The notes under the pieces are model-generated. The model was not told the DNA's origin and did not search any database. It saw nothing but the letters and a program-made list of their open reading frames with translations. The translations under genes and the position numbers were made by a program. Positions 12,157 through 26,699 of a DNA stretch of 64,000 nucleotides are shown here, piece after piece. Source of the stretch: Sycobia sp. Sy_11 (Eukaryota > Arthropoda > Insecta > Hymenoptera > Epichrysomallidae). Location of the stretch: assembly GCA_018907035.1 (NCBI GenBank), contig JACCIC010000124.1, positions 1,530,501 to 1,594,500 of the forward strand, read 5' to 3'. Numbering within the stretch: position 1 is the first letter of the stretch; each line of letters opens with the position of its first letter.

Positions 12157-12989
12157 TTAGGTGTACAAATAAGTTTTCGCCCGCCGCTTTAAAAAAATGG
12201 CGCCACCGAGTAGATAACGTCGAAATTGTCAGCTGTAAAAAGTCGTATAGTATATGTTGACATCTGGAAATTGGATTCCTTACGAACTGAAGATAAGAAA
12301 CGTCGAGCGTCGCTTATTCGCTTGCGAACAATTGCTCAAAAGTCAAAATCGTAAAGGATTTCTATATCGAATCGTAACGGGAAACGAAAAGTGGATTCAC
12401 TACGACAATCCACAGCGTAGTAAGTTATGGGGTAAGCCCGGGCTGCCTCTATTTCGATAACCAAGACAAACATTCCTGGCAAAAAGCTAATGCTGTGCAT
12501 TTGGTGGGATCAGTTTGGAGTAATCTATTACGAACTGCTCTAACATAATCATACCGTCACCAGGAAACGTTACGAACAACAGCTGATGCAATTAAGCCAA
12601 GCATTGAAGATTAATCATTCACAATATGCCAAAAGGCACGATAAAGTCATTTTTCAGTATGACAGCACTTGGCCTCATGTTGCAAAAATCTTAAAGGAAA
12701 CGTTAGAAAAACTGAATTGGAACGCCCTACCCCACCCGCCGTATTTACCAGACATTGCTCCTTCAGACTACTACCTATTCCGGTCGATGACTCATGGTCT
12801 GGCTGAGCAGCATTTCACTTCATGGATCGCCTCAAAAGACGAGCACGTATCCACTTGCTACCCGAAAGATGGTCAGAAGTAGTAGAAAGTTATGGGCAAT
12901 ATTTTGAATGACATTATTTGTACCTTTTTTTTACAATAAATTCTTATTTCTTTATAAAAAAAACAGCAGAAACTTATTTGTACACCCAA
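12157..12989 (+). mobile_element. Internally deleted mariner, second family
   Basis: TIRs start TTAGGTGTACAAATAAGTTT at 12157 and, read inward from 12989, TTGGGTGTACAAATAAGTTT. TA is present on both sides (12155-12156 and 12990-12991). The element is 833 bp, about 450 bp shorter than a full mariner. The remaining transposase is the C-terminal two thirds, in two frames: 12254-12460 (with VTGNEKW, where the first catalytic motif has an Asn in place of the expected Asp) and 12586-12882 (with QYDSTWPH and IAPSDYYLF). The N-terminal DNA-binding region is gone. A stop and frameshift near 12460-12545 break the middle. It could be mobilised only in trans. Its protein resembles that of the intact copy at 8009, but the TIRs differ clearly. 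Confidence 0.92.
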
Positions 12990-13346
12990 TATGTACATTA
13001 CAGCTCACATTTATTTTTGTTTGTTGCAGAAAAGTTAGGGAAACTAACCAATTAGTGGTAAAATTACTTAAGAATAAAAATTAATTTTAAAACAAATATT
13101 TACCTAATGATTTTTTCTTTAAACTAAAGTGTTTGAGAATAATGTATTTATTCAATCGCAAATCAGATCCTGAAATAGTTGCTTCATATTTCAACCGAAA
13201 GGGTACAAGTATAGGTTCTGCGCATTTTATCGCAAAATGGTGATTAGTTATGAAAAATAATCTATTCCTTAAATGAAATCTTGTTACATTACCTTTTAAT
13301 TATTCATTGGGAATTCTACAAAAAATTAAAACATACTTCTATGTGA

Positions 13347-13407
<61 letters not shown>

Positions 13408-14379
13408 TACTTATAGTAATTATTATTATAGAATGAAATATTAAAAGCATCACATATTTCTATTTTAGATTTTCAAATCATTTTAAATAATAAATCCACA
13501 TACAAGTTTTTATTTCAACAATTGATGACGCACTGCTAAAAAGGGAATCGCCAACCCACTACCTAGAAAACAAGTGAATATAAACGTAAGTTTATATCTG
13601 TTGTGAGTGTCAAATGGTAGATTCTGAAAACAAAAAACATACTTTTGTAAGTCAATTATTACATACCATTAGAATATATTTTTATACATATGTCTTTATA
13701 ATATAAATTTACGTAACCTAGAAAAATTATTGAAAATGCACATTTCTTGTAACAAACATAATGAGAAATCATAAAATCGTTTTAGAGCTATATAATCTAA
13801 AATACCATTATAAATAACCATTTCATAATCAAGGTGCTGATTAATATCCACTTTGCAATATAATATAAAACAAGCTTTTCCTATAACTTTATCAGTAACA
13901 CGCGAATTGGCCATTATTTGTAAGCGAAGTAAAAAATTATTTAAATCACAAATGTTTAACTATTAGAAAATATTTAATGATTTAATGAGGAAAATTATTC
14001 TATCAATATATACCATTTTATGCAGGAACGATTCTAAGTAGAAAGTTCAATCTTCAAAAATGCATGTTAAACGATAAGGAGTTTGTAAATATATATTATG
14101 AGGATTTTATAATTTTACCGATTTATAGAATAGGAATCAATTAATATTATTGTAGAATCCAAAATTATACTTTCAGCTTAAACTTTTATTTGTCACTCTA
14201 AATGTTTTAACCAACAATTTAAACTTGAAAACTTCGATCTAACACCGAAGTACTCATCTCATCTCATCCGGTTACGCACTAGCCTCTTAGGACTTGTGAT
14301 CTTTACCGATACTTATAAACATATTAATATGTACAGGAAATTTTAACCAATATTTGGGAAATCGATATACCTCAATGTA
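12990..14379. other. AT-rich DNA with an (AT)n microsatellite
   Basis: An AT run spans about 13351-13404. The rest shows no coding signal, TIR pair or recognisable repeat. Confidence 0.5.
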
Positions 14380-15593
14380 TTAGGTTATCAAATATCTTCC
14401 TTCCGCTTTTTGCTCTTCATTCAATGCTTTATAAAAAGTGTTACAGTGGTCGGATTTACTTCAAATATGCGCCGTTTTGTTCGATAATCTGTTTCCATCT
14501 GGACGGCAATTTCATAATACCCCTCTCGTAGAAACCCCTCTCCTTATTTGCGAAGAACTCGGTTAGCCACTTTTTACAAGCCTCTTTTCAGTCCAACTTT
14601 ACACCACACCAAAGGCGTTCGACATGGACGGCAAAAGATGGTAATCACTTGGCGCTATGTCCGAGCTATCTGGAGTCAGCAACGAAGTGTGTGGTCTGGC
14701 ATTATCTTGGTGGAACACTATATCCTTCCTGTTGGTCAATTGTGGATGCTTCTGGTCGATAGCCTGTTCCAAGCGTTCACAGTAGATGGTAGAATTAAGT
14801 ATCTGGCCATATGGGAGCATCTAATAGTGGATGATTCGCTTTCAATCCCACCCAACACAGCAAAACCTTCCTGGCCGTCAATCCCGGCTTGACCACTGTT
14901 TGGGACGGTCCATCGACCTTGGACGACGACCGTTTTCGCTTGATATTGGCGTATGTGAACCATTTTTCGTCGCCAGTCACCATCCGCTTCAAAAATGAGC
15001 CGAGTTCGTTCCGTTTCAGCAGCACATCGCAGGTTGATTCGGTCCAGAACGTTTTTTTGCGTCGAATCATGCGACACCCAAACATCAAGCTTTTTTTGTA
15101 TTCAACCTTCTGTAGATGGTTTAAAATGGTTTGGTGACTAACTCTCATCTCCTGGACGATAACGCGAGATGCCACATGCCGGTCTAACTCGATAAATTTC
15201 ATCGGTATTCGTCGTTACTGGTCTTCCGCCGGCTGGCTTATCCATGGTGTCGTTTTCATCGGCTTTGAATCATCGAAACCATCCTCTGCGGTTCGAAGTG
15301 ATAGCGTGCCACCTCCCAAAACACCATTAATCTCACGGAACGTTTCTCTAGCGGATTTGCCTTTGACGATGGAAAGCTTTCAAATAGCGCGAATTTCGGC
15401 GTAGTGAACTCCATGTTTACACGTCTATAACTTTTGAACGCAATATCCAAACTAGTCATGCATAGCATCGTTTTGTACGTTATGTCAAGACCTTTCAAAT
15501 GATGTATAGCCAGATACGAGCTCTGTAGCGCTTTGTACATAGCGGCGAAATTCATAAGATAAAAAGGCGGAAGGGAGATATTTGACAACCTAA
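14380..15593 (-). mobile_element. Dead mariner, third family, copy A
   Basis: TIRs read TTAGGTTATCAAATATCTTC at 14380 and, inward from 15593, TTAGGTTGTCAAATATCTCC; TA flanks both ends (14378-14379, 15594-15595). The length is 1214 bp. On the minus strand the transposase is split into at least three frames: an N-terminal part near 15410, a middle part at 14795-15202 carrying the intact VTGDEKW motif, and a C-terminal part at 14599-14820 with HQDNARPHTS and DIAPSDYHLL. All three catalytic Asp positions are present, but the frames are shifted. The spacing between the second and third Asp is shortened by a small deletion. Non-functional. Same family as 20162-21429 and 28621-28826. Confidence 0.92.
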
Positions 15594-15595
15594 TA

Positions 15596-17807
15596 TTTTA
15601 ATAAAATTTGAAATATTATAAAAATTGCACTATAAAGTATTTAATAGAATTTTATTTAACTAATAACATAATTTAAAAATCATCTTATTTAAAAATACTG
15701 GACTAAAACGTATAAAATAATTCACAAAAAGTGTAAAATGACTTATTGACTTATAAAAATTTAAGTCTATCAGCAGTTGTTACTGTTAATAAATCATTTA
15801 AACTGATTTTAAAAATTTTTCCACAAATTTCTTCTCGAAGTCGACACCGAATACAAATATGATCTGAATAATTTCAATATGAATTATATTCTTGAGCAAA
15901 TCACATTATTGCGTTTAAATTTGATGTCAACTTCGAAAATAAAATTGTAAAATAGTTTTTAAAATCTATTTATATTAGCTTAGAGATTAATCTTCAGAGA
16001 AAAGAATCGGGCACTATGCGTCTCCAAATTAGTATCAGTTCAGAATATCAGAAACGCTTCAATATCACAACAGAATCTCACAAAACAGAACATCACAAAC
16101 AAAAAATTAGATCCGTTTATCACAACGCTTCACTAAAGAATTTAAAAGTAATTTTTAGCTATAAAAATAGATGTTTTTTTTAAACAAAATTAGCATAATA
16201 TTTAATCATGATATTCGAATAAATTTTATTACAACTATAACATGGAATTTAGGATAGAGGAGAAGGTTAAATAAGACACACTAATTTCGCGCTATAACTA
16301 CCAACTTGCTTCGGCATAAAAACCTCTCCGGTATACGAGGAAAAGCCAGAGCAAGTGTACTTTATTCATAAAAAAAAAATTAAAAAAATGTCTACATATA
16401 TATACAATATTGCAATATAAATTAAGATTAAATTATATAAGTTTTCGCGCGAATCGTATAAATAATACAGGCGCGCACACGTACAATCAAATACATTCAG
16501 TACCACGCACACATTCAAACCTCATACGGCGCCGTTGAGTGTTGTTTCCCAGGACTGTTCGTCACTGGTATCACGATGGAAGCCAGGCCAAAATATCCTC
16601 AAACGTACCGCGGTGCTCCGACGTTTCGGAAACGGGTGCAGCCCATGCCCCGTGTACGTAACCGGGCGATCTCTAGACAATCGTAATGGATGCCTTTTCT
16701 TGATCGCCGCAGTTGGGTTGCTCTGAACGATGGTTCATTCAACGAACGCGGCTCACTTGAGCGTATTTCCATTCGAACTTTAGCACACTCGCATAGCACC
16801 GAATACTGCTCATAGTTTACAATCATGCGTACACGTACAATAAATATACGCACTCAGTCCGCGGCACTCGCATGCACGTTCTAAAGCAGTGGAATCGTCC
16901 GACCGTTGATGAAGAAACTTTACGCAAATAAATATCGACTAAATGAAAGAACGCAATGATTCGAGCTCGTTCTACGCACAATGACGAACGAAATTAGACT
17001 GAGTAATTTTTCTACAGCAAAAATGCTATGTTTCTATTACTATACTTGTGAAAGCAGGGTAAGGCCGAGCAAACACGGGTGTTCCCGTTATTAGGGTGCT
17101 CTTTCCACGTGGAGCCCTTTTGCCTCGCACACTACTATTCACTCGCGGACTTCACAGCATTTATTTTCCAGCATTTGCTCAATACATACACACATGTACA
17201 TATGCACGCTTACATACATATATACGTATACATACATTATCTATACTTCTATATTATATCCACGCATATAAGACATATTCACAATTTTACATACACGGCT
17301 TATATGTAGAATTTCCGTGAACAATATTCTTGTCCCAATATTAAAAAATTTAAAAACTTCAATTTTTCATAATACGAACATAGATAAATAGATTTAGAGA
17401 ATAGAAATAGAAAATAGAGAAAAACAAAAATAGATGCCAATATGCCTATTAGAATAAACTTTTAGAATAGAATATTTGTTCAATATTAAATGATATTAGA
17501 ATCCTTATTAAAACCTTGTAATTATTATAAAAACTCGTAGCAGTGCCCGCTGGCACTACCACAAGTAAGTATCAGCGAAGAAGTGGGGCTATTTATGAAG
17601 AGGCACATAATACAGGGACGTTATTAAAAAAAAAGAATAAATGACGTTACAAGGTAGTTAAAAAATATAATAGTACTATTTATTATAACTGAGAATTCAA
17701 AGTAGATATTAAACAAAGAATTCTATGTGCAAAAGGCGCAGACATGAGTCTAATCGACACAGGCCGAGACTGACTGACGTTAGCACGCATGAGCACGTGC
17801 AGGAAAG

Positions 17808-17814
<7 letters not shown>
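15596..17814. other. AT-rich DNA with one GC-richer patch
   Basis: Mostly AT-rich with no features. A patch at about 16470-16900 is richer in CpG and has open frames on both strands, but none has recognisable motifs. Around 17170-17310 there is a TACA/CATA-rich low-complexity stretch. Confidence 0.45.

Positions 17815-17895
<81 letters not shown>
17815..17895. repeat. (GA)n microsatellite
   Basis: A long GA run with a few interruptions. An (AT)n run follows at 17951-18001, where the second composite repeat begins. Confidence 0.95.
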
Positions 17896-17947
17896 TGTCC
17901 CCCAATACATGGCGACAGAGACGTTGCATAACGATCGCGTGAAATGT

Positions 17948-19443
<1,496 letters not shown>

Positions 19444-20161
19444 TAGAGGCGGCAACTCCGCGTAGACGAGGTCGGACGGCAAGCTCGTCAACTCGGACTC
19501 GGCAGCAGCGCGCGTGAGTCACACACACACACGACTCAGCAGCACGAACACGCGCGTTTTTCAACTCCCCGAAGATGAGGTAGGTGGCGAGGGGGAACAA
19601 CCAAAGCACGAGGCGTGTTCCCGAAAAACCAAAAAGGCGACGTAAAAAGCAGCAACAAATCGAACGCGTGTCACTCGCAGCTCTTGTATTTCTCTTCTAA
19701 CTGTCAAATTCGCGCGTGCGGCCGTCTCTCCCAACTCCCCGCACTCTCTCTCTCACTTACCTCTCCGCCAGTGTAGTCGTGCGTCGGCCTGGAACACATA
19801 GACACCTTAGATTTCAGTACACATAGACATTTATATTTAAAATTGTATCTACATATTTACAGGGCTAGGACAGGAGAAAGAGCATAGGGACGTGGGAAAG
19901 CAGGCGTACGCGGTGCTTGCGTTCCCCGTCACAATATATATATAGAATTAGTCTTCAGCCTAAACTGGCTAAAACTTCGTGATCTCTAGACGCAAACATA
20001 ATTTTTTTTTTAAATATATCAAAAAATACAATAAAAATAATGAAAAAAAATTCCATCAATTACAAAAAAATTGAAGAAGTTGCTTAATTAAATATTGTAT
20101 TTTTTTATTTTCTTAATACAAAGGTGGTTAATACATTTTTATTATTTCTGTAAATATGATA
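19444..20161. other. CpG-rich patch followed by AT-rich DNA
   Basis: From 19444 to about 19800 the sequence is CpG-rich with a short CA run. It contains an ATG followed closely by a donor-like string (AAGATGAGGTAGGT near 19572), which could be chance. No protein motif is seen. The remainder to 20161 is AT-rich. Confidence 0.4.
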
Positions 20162-21429
20162 TTAGGTTGTCAAATATCTCCCTTCCGCCTATTTGTCTTA
20201 TGAATTTCGCGGTTATGTACAAAGTGCTACAGAGCTCGTATCTGGCAATATTTGAAAGATGTTGACATAACGTACAAAATGACGCTATGCATGAATAGTT
20301 TGGATATTGCATTCAAAAGTGATAGACGTGTAATCATGGAGTTCACTAACGCCAAAATTCGCGCTATTTTAAAGCTTTCCATCGTCAAAGGCAAATCCGC
20401 TAGAGAAACGTTCCGTGAGATTAATGGTGTTTTGGGAGATGGCACGCTATCACTTGAAACCACAGAGGATGGTTTCGACGATTCAGAGCCGATGAAAATG
20501 ACACCATGGATAAGCCAGCCGGCGGAAGACCTGTAACGACGAATACCGATGAAATTTATCAAGTTAGACCGGCATGTGGCATCTTGCGATATCGTCCAGG
20601 AGATAAGAGTTACTCACCAAACCATTTTAAACCATCCGCAGAAGGCGGGATACAAAAAAGCTTGATGTTTGGGTGCCGCATGATTTGACGTAAAAAAACC
20701 TTCTGGACCGAATCAACGCCTGCGATGTGCTGCTGAAACGGAACGAACTCGGTTCATTTTTGAAGCGGATGGTGACTGACGACGAGAAATGGATTACATA
20801 CGACAATATCAAGCGAAAACGGTCGTCGTCCAAGGTCGATGGACCGTCCCAAACAGTGGCCAAGCCGGGATTGACGGCCAGCAAGGTTTTGCTGTGTGTT
20901 TGGTGGGATTGAAAGCGAATCATCCACTATTAGATGCTCCCATATGGCCAGATACTTAATTCTACCATCTACTGTGAACAACTGGACCGCTTGAAGCAGG
21001 CTATGGACCAGAAGCGTCCACAATTGGCCAACACTATGCGTGTAGTGTTCCACCAGTACAACGCCAGACCACACACTTCGTTGATGACTCGTCAGAAGCT
21101 ACGGGAGTTCGGATGGGAGGTTTTATCGCATTCATCATATATTCATCATATAGCGCCAAGTGATTATCACCTGTTGTATGCCGTATGTCGAACGCCCTTA
21201 GTGGTGTAAAATTGGACTCAAAAGAGGCTTGTGAAAAGTGGCTGTCCGAGTTCTTCGCAAATAAGGAGAGGGATTTCTACGAGAGGGATATTATGAAGTT
21301 GCCGTCTAGATGGAAACAGATTATCGAACAAAACGGCGCATATTTGAAGTAAATCCGACCACTGTAACACTTTTTATAAAGCATTGAATGAAGAGCAACA
21401 AAGCGGAAGGGAGATATTTGACAACCTAA
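20162..21429 (+). mobile_element. Dead mariner, third family, copy B
   Basis: TIRs start TTAGGTTGTCAAATATCTCC at both ends; TA flanks at 20160-20161 and 21430-21431. The length of 1268 bp is near full size. Transposase pieces in order: 20336-20536 (N-terminal, GKSARETFREINGVLGDG), 20506-20688 in another frame (DKPAGGRPVTTNTDE), 20727-20912 (MVTDDEKW, where the Gly before the catalytic Asp has become Asp) and 20934-21209 (HQYNARPHTS, where the second catalytic Asp has become Tyr; then IAPSDYHLL). At least three frameshifts plus a lost catalytic residue make it inactive. Its 3' end and right flank recur at 28621-29057. Confidence 0.93.
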
Positions 21430-21660
21430 TATGAATGTAAATAATTCCGTAAAGTGCTGGTCTGAGAAGATCACACTGGCAATTGTTTGTGTTACAATGA
21501 TGCCAAAAAAAATATTTTTCTTAATTGCAAAATGATTTGTGTAAAACTTTTTGAACAATGTAATCTAAATTTAAAATCCATGATTAGCCCAACCTTGACT
21601 CTATTATTTAATAAATTTTAGATTAATAAAGTAATTATAAAATTTGTTATTGAACAATTT
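21216..21660 (+). repeat. Duplicated segment (pair with 28621-29057)
   Basis: The last ~215 bp of mariner copy B and ~230 bp of its right flank (starting ATGAATGTAAATAATTCCGT) recur at 28621-29057 with few differences. Because the shared block crosses the mariner border into non-mariner DNA, it is a segmental duplication or part of a larger host repeat, not two independent insertions. Confidence 0.85.
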
Positions 21661-23861
21661 ATTAATATGACTATATCAGTGGACTGATTATATCATCTGA
21701 CTATAACAGTGAACTGATTTTTGATTTACTTATAGAATATTGTTTGTATTCATATATTTGAACTTCGGAAAGTATTTTATGTAAATTTTTTATAAAATAC
21801 ATGAGAAGATGAATAATATTTTTACTATGCTAAGAACACATCAAACTCACCTAACTATTTTACTTTTGTTAAAATTTCTTTTTTTGATATCTATTGATAT
21901 TTACTGTCTAGTTGAGGTGTATGTAATTAATCTTAATAAAAATAATTTCTGATTTTAAGCGAAGTAGATAATAAATACATAGAATTTTTTTAAAAGAACA
22001 TATTTCATATTGAATTGCATTTATTTATACCCAATTTGTTTCTGCTTCTTATTTTATCAAACATGTGCAAAAACTTTTTCAGCCGAGGTCATTTTATTAT
22101 TATGCCACAGTGGGACAAAATACTTCCCATAACTCACAGGAAACTTGAATTTAATATTTTGTAATTTTTGATTATTCAGTAGGTAAAGAAATTACAGATA
22201 TATAAACATGTAGCCTGCACAAAGCCATCATTTGACAGACAGATCATTTCAGCCCGTCATCATGAAGCTAAAATATTTTCTATTGTAAATACAGATTTTT
22301 TCAATCTGAAAAAATTTACAATCAATATTAAGTACACACTATAAGGCACAGTTGTCACTAAAAATAGTATGTAATAAAATAGCTTCAGCATCTAATTTAT
22401 TTTTTAAATAAAAATATCCTCTGATTGTGTATATAAATTATAACATTCCCCATATCTATATCTATAAAAAAAGCGATCCTAAACAATTGTGTATTGTAGA
22501 AATAACCATAAATAAATATTTAAACAAACAAAAATACATGAACTTAATGGAGCCCTATCCTTCTTTTAAAATGACGAAAAGTACTATAACTTTAGATTAT
22601 TAGATTATTATTTATGATCAGTTCAATTTATATAACAGATAATTTTGTAATTACCGACGTTTACTATATCATTAATATTAACTTTTCTTAAAATCGTTTC
22701 TTTATAATACAAGAAATACCACTAAGTAACAAGTTTTTTAGTATAATTCGCAAAATCTAGTCCTAATATTTAATCTTTCTCCTTGCAATGTTCTTGTTGG
22801 AATTTATAGCTAATAAATTATTTTTACATTTTAATTCAAAAGTGGTTTTCGAACTATTCATTTTTAAACTCAGCTATTGCTTGCTACACAAAATTTGATA
22901 CTCAATATAAATAAATTTTTATAATACTTTTAAAAAACAAAATATAATCAACATAAGGGAAAAAGATTAAGAGTATTTCTTATGAGCTAAAGTATTTTTA
23001 CTACATGCAAGAAAACAAATAAGCAATTTATTAAACATAATTTAGTTAAGTAAATTATTAAGGATTAAGTTGAGTTCCTGAAGATGAGCCAGATAAATAG
23101 TAAAAATTATTTTAATATTTTAAATTTTATATTCCAAATTCTACAAGGTTAATTATAAACGTAAGCAAAAGGTTAATTTTTAAAAAGAAATAATACTAAT
23201 GACATAATATGTATTAACTGTATATTTTTTAAATCCACGATTTACAATTTTTGAAATCATTTAAAACAGAAAATAATTTTTAGAAAAATAAATGTTTAGA
23301 AATATTAATGAAAATTAGTAAAGAATTCTCATACTAATTAAATAAAAGATAACTGTTAAAACAATATATATAAGAAATCTTTTCACAAGCTATTACATAA
23401 CTTGCTATATTTTTCCATTAAAACATCAAAGATCATATTAACCTTTCCATAAGAAATTTATAAATATACTTTTTTATAACATTTCTAGCTAAACATAGAA
23501 AAACAAATTCCAAATATTACATTGATAAACTTTAATTTATTGAGCTTCACTTTCAATGTACACAAAACAACAAAAACTTTAAAATAATTGAAGAATATGT
23601 AAAAAGAGTCTACAGGGGTGATTTTAAAGGACAGTTTAACTGTCATTACAATTTTCAATTAATTATATGTTGATATGTATTAGTATTGATATAAATATAT
23701 ATTAATATTATTATGTATGAGTTTTAATTTATTTAATTGGACTATAAGACCAATAGAAATATTTATTAATTTATCAAATACAGTCGACATACATACAATT
23801 AGATTATTTTATATTATATGCAAAAAGAGTTATTCTATGAATTATAAAATACTGTCATTTA

Positions 23862-23924
<63 letters not shown>

Positions 23925-24582
23925 CTTAAATTTAATATAAAACTTTAATGCCGTCTAAATGAAATAACTTAAAAATAAATGAATAAAATATATGAGTTGA
24001 AGCAATAATATCTATAAGAAATTTTTAACCTTCCATATTACATAACTTCACTTACTTTTCCAGGAATTCCTCCAAGATCATGTTCATCTTTGCATGTGGT
24101 ACTTCTTGTAAAGGTTCTTTTAGTAAAAACATTTCTAGTGACACGCAGAAAAACCATATTGATAAATTGGATTAAAAATCAATGTTATTATAAGAGGTAA
24201 TTTTTGATTGATATAATTCAGTAATTTAGAATCTGTCTCACATTAACTATAATCATAGGAATAAAATGGAGAATGGAAAATTGGGAATAAAGATTATGGA
24301 GTGTAAGAGCAAAGAAGATAGACGCTTATAAAAGAACAAAAGTAATAGGGCAATGGTACGAAACTTTTTTAGTTGTTAGATGGCGTTACTATGGCAGTCG
24401 GATGCGACAGTCGGTCACAGTAGGTGGCCGGGTGAACCATAGACTTATATATTAGACCGTGCGCTCTGGAAACAGGGTTGAAGCCTAAACCAAAGTGAGA
24501 AAGCAATACAGGGAGCCGTATTATCTCTCTCTCTCTCTCTTACAAGCGAGAAAGTGTAGAGAAAAGGAAAGTAGGGGAACAG

Positions 24583-24639
<57 letters not shown>

Positions 24640-26150
24640 GCAGCAGAAATATACGTTTCTCCTATATACCATTGTTATTGTTAGGCTACTTGCCTGCTCT
24701 TTCCCCGGAGCAAGAGAGAAAGTACGACTCCAGGCCTATCTCTGTCCATCAATATGGGCTTCAGAGCATCTGTTTATGCGTGCGGTTTCATTAATTCTAT
24801 GGGAGGAACGATGCTATGTGCGAATGCGCATGAACGGATAGGTCAGGCCAGCTGTACCGGAGTAGTGTCAATACAAGAAGTTCCGGATTAAAGATCACAA
24901 AAAATTTATGTTGTACTACAAGATAATTCAATGATTTCCAGGCTTTGACCTGACCTGCATTAACTGAATCCTGGCGATGAGAGAAAATTGAGAAAAAAGA
25001 GGATTTGGAGGTTTCCTGTGCTTTGAGCATTTTAAATTTTCTTCGAAATTTGTGTCCCTTCATCTTGCCTTCAATTGCGATTTTCGTATAGTGAATTTAC
25101 AATTTAAATTGCATATTGTTGCGTGTACTGATGAGTTGAAGGTTTATTATAAGAAAACGGTTAATAAAGTATAAATTTTTTAGAACATTTCTAATTGTAA
25201 TTAAACATAAACTCCTATGCAGAAAATTCATGAAAATTAGAGAACTACATTTTAGAAAAAAAAGTATTGTGTGGGGATTACATCCACACATAACCGCGTC
25301 CCGAGCGCCCTCATCAGCGAGAGTGGGGGTATCGGAAGCATCAGCGCTAAGATGCGCTATAGTTAAGTTTAGTCTAGTCATAGTTTTCTTACCGAAAGCA
25401 CGCACATACTTGTATGTATCTGTAATAAAAAATCTTATATATTACAAGTTGTAGACTCGTTTCAGTTCGGAATTTACATAACCAAACCGATCCTATTTCC
25501 CCTTAAATTACTTCTCGTTTATGTTCTGGCGGGAGTTAAGCCGCACAACGGAGTCTAGCGGTGGTAAGCATATTTATCATCGAACATAAATATCCACGTA
25601 CACGACAATTCTTTGAAACAAGTTCGAAATTTATATTATTGTAGCAAAATATTTTTCAAATATATAGGACAATTATTACAAAGACCGTTAATATGTCAGT
25701 ATATTACCATAAATACCATGATAATTCTATATTAAGATTTTTAAATATATAATTGTCATTAATATTGTTTTGTGGCATAGTTTTAAGATTTAAAAATATT
25801 ATTCTTTTTGAACTAATAAAAATCTTTGTAATCCATTTGATTATTATTCCCAATCATCTGCGGAGATTAATGCTGTACGTGGATGTTAAAATTATGCAAA
25901 TGCCCCATATGTGTATATAATTAATTAACTATTTATTTGATGGAGTTTTGTTTTATTATGAATTATTTTCACAAGCGATTCCATTATGAAAATATTGTGA
26001 TAGAACAACGATTTTTAAAAAATACATTTGTATTCATAAAAATCGCTTGCTTTCTTAAATATTGCTTAAAAATAAAATTATTAATATCCAAACTGTAAAG
26101 AAAATATGTTTATTAAAGGAAAATGTGTCTTCACACAAAGGAAGTATAAT
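21661..26150. other. Long AT-rich stretch, no gene
   Basis: Very AT-rich, with (AT)n runs at 23871-23918 and 24585-24635 and a CT run at about 24526-24540. A short piece at about 23605-23672 (GGGGTGATTTTAAAGGACAG onward) matches the tail of the Penelope pseudo-LTRs at 58240-58310. A GC-richer block at 25260-25600 contains a 7-bp hairpin (TGTGTGG and CCACACA around 25268-25290) and might be a solo LTR, but I cannot identify ends. No coding sequence recognised. Confidence 0.5.
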
Positions 26151-26152
26151 AC

Positions 26153-26686
26153 ACTGAAAAAAAATTATTAGTTCTATGAAATATTTAGTAAAGGGAATTA
26201 GTAAAATATATTTAGATAACTTAAATGAATATATAATTGATACAAATGAAGAAACAATAAAATTAACTAAAGCATTTAGTAAAAATAATATTTATTAGAT
26301 CTAACTAATATTTAGTTAGTTAAATGGTTTAGTACAAAGAACTATACTCATTTTGTAGAAACGAGCAACAGTATTTAAATAAATATGTGTTAGTTTTAAT
26401 AATAGCAAATAGTAAAGTTAGCTAACTATTTAGCAAAAGTGAATAAATGAAATATCGGTGAAAAAAATTAAAAAAACAAAGCAACGTTTCTTTAAAACAA
26501 CTAAATATTTATTTCATGTAATTAAACAAAAATTTAGTAAAATTACTTAAGTATTGCATAAGTCCAAAAACTATTTTTTAACGAATTAAGAATTATAGAA
26601 GAGTCAAACTTTATTGACTAAATGTTTACTTGTTACAACAAATTATTTCTTAGGCAGAAAAAATAATTATTAAGTTTTTTTCAGCA
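26153..26686. mobile_element. Possible MITE-like element with CTGAAAAAAA ends
   Basis: The left edge reads CACTGAAAAAAAATTATTAG and the right edge, in reverse complement, CTGAAAAAAACTTAATAATT. Between them is a 530-bp AT-rich stretch with many TTAGT/ACTAA words. No clear target duplication is visible, so this is a candidate only. Confidence 0.3.
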
Positions 26687-26699
26687 AGAATAATCCTGG

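Noticed and set aside
25260..25600. Possible solo LTR with a TGTGTGG...CCACACA hairpin
   Set aside because: No paired TG/CA ends, target duplication or second copy can be seen within the window, so I mention it only as part of the surrounding region.
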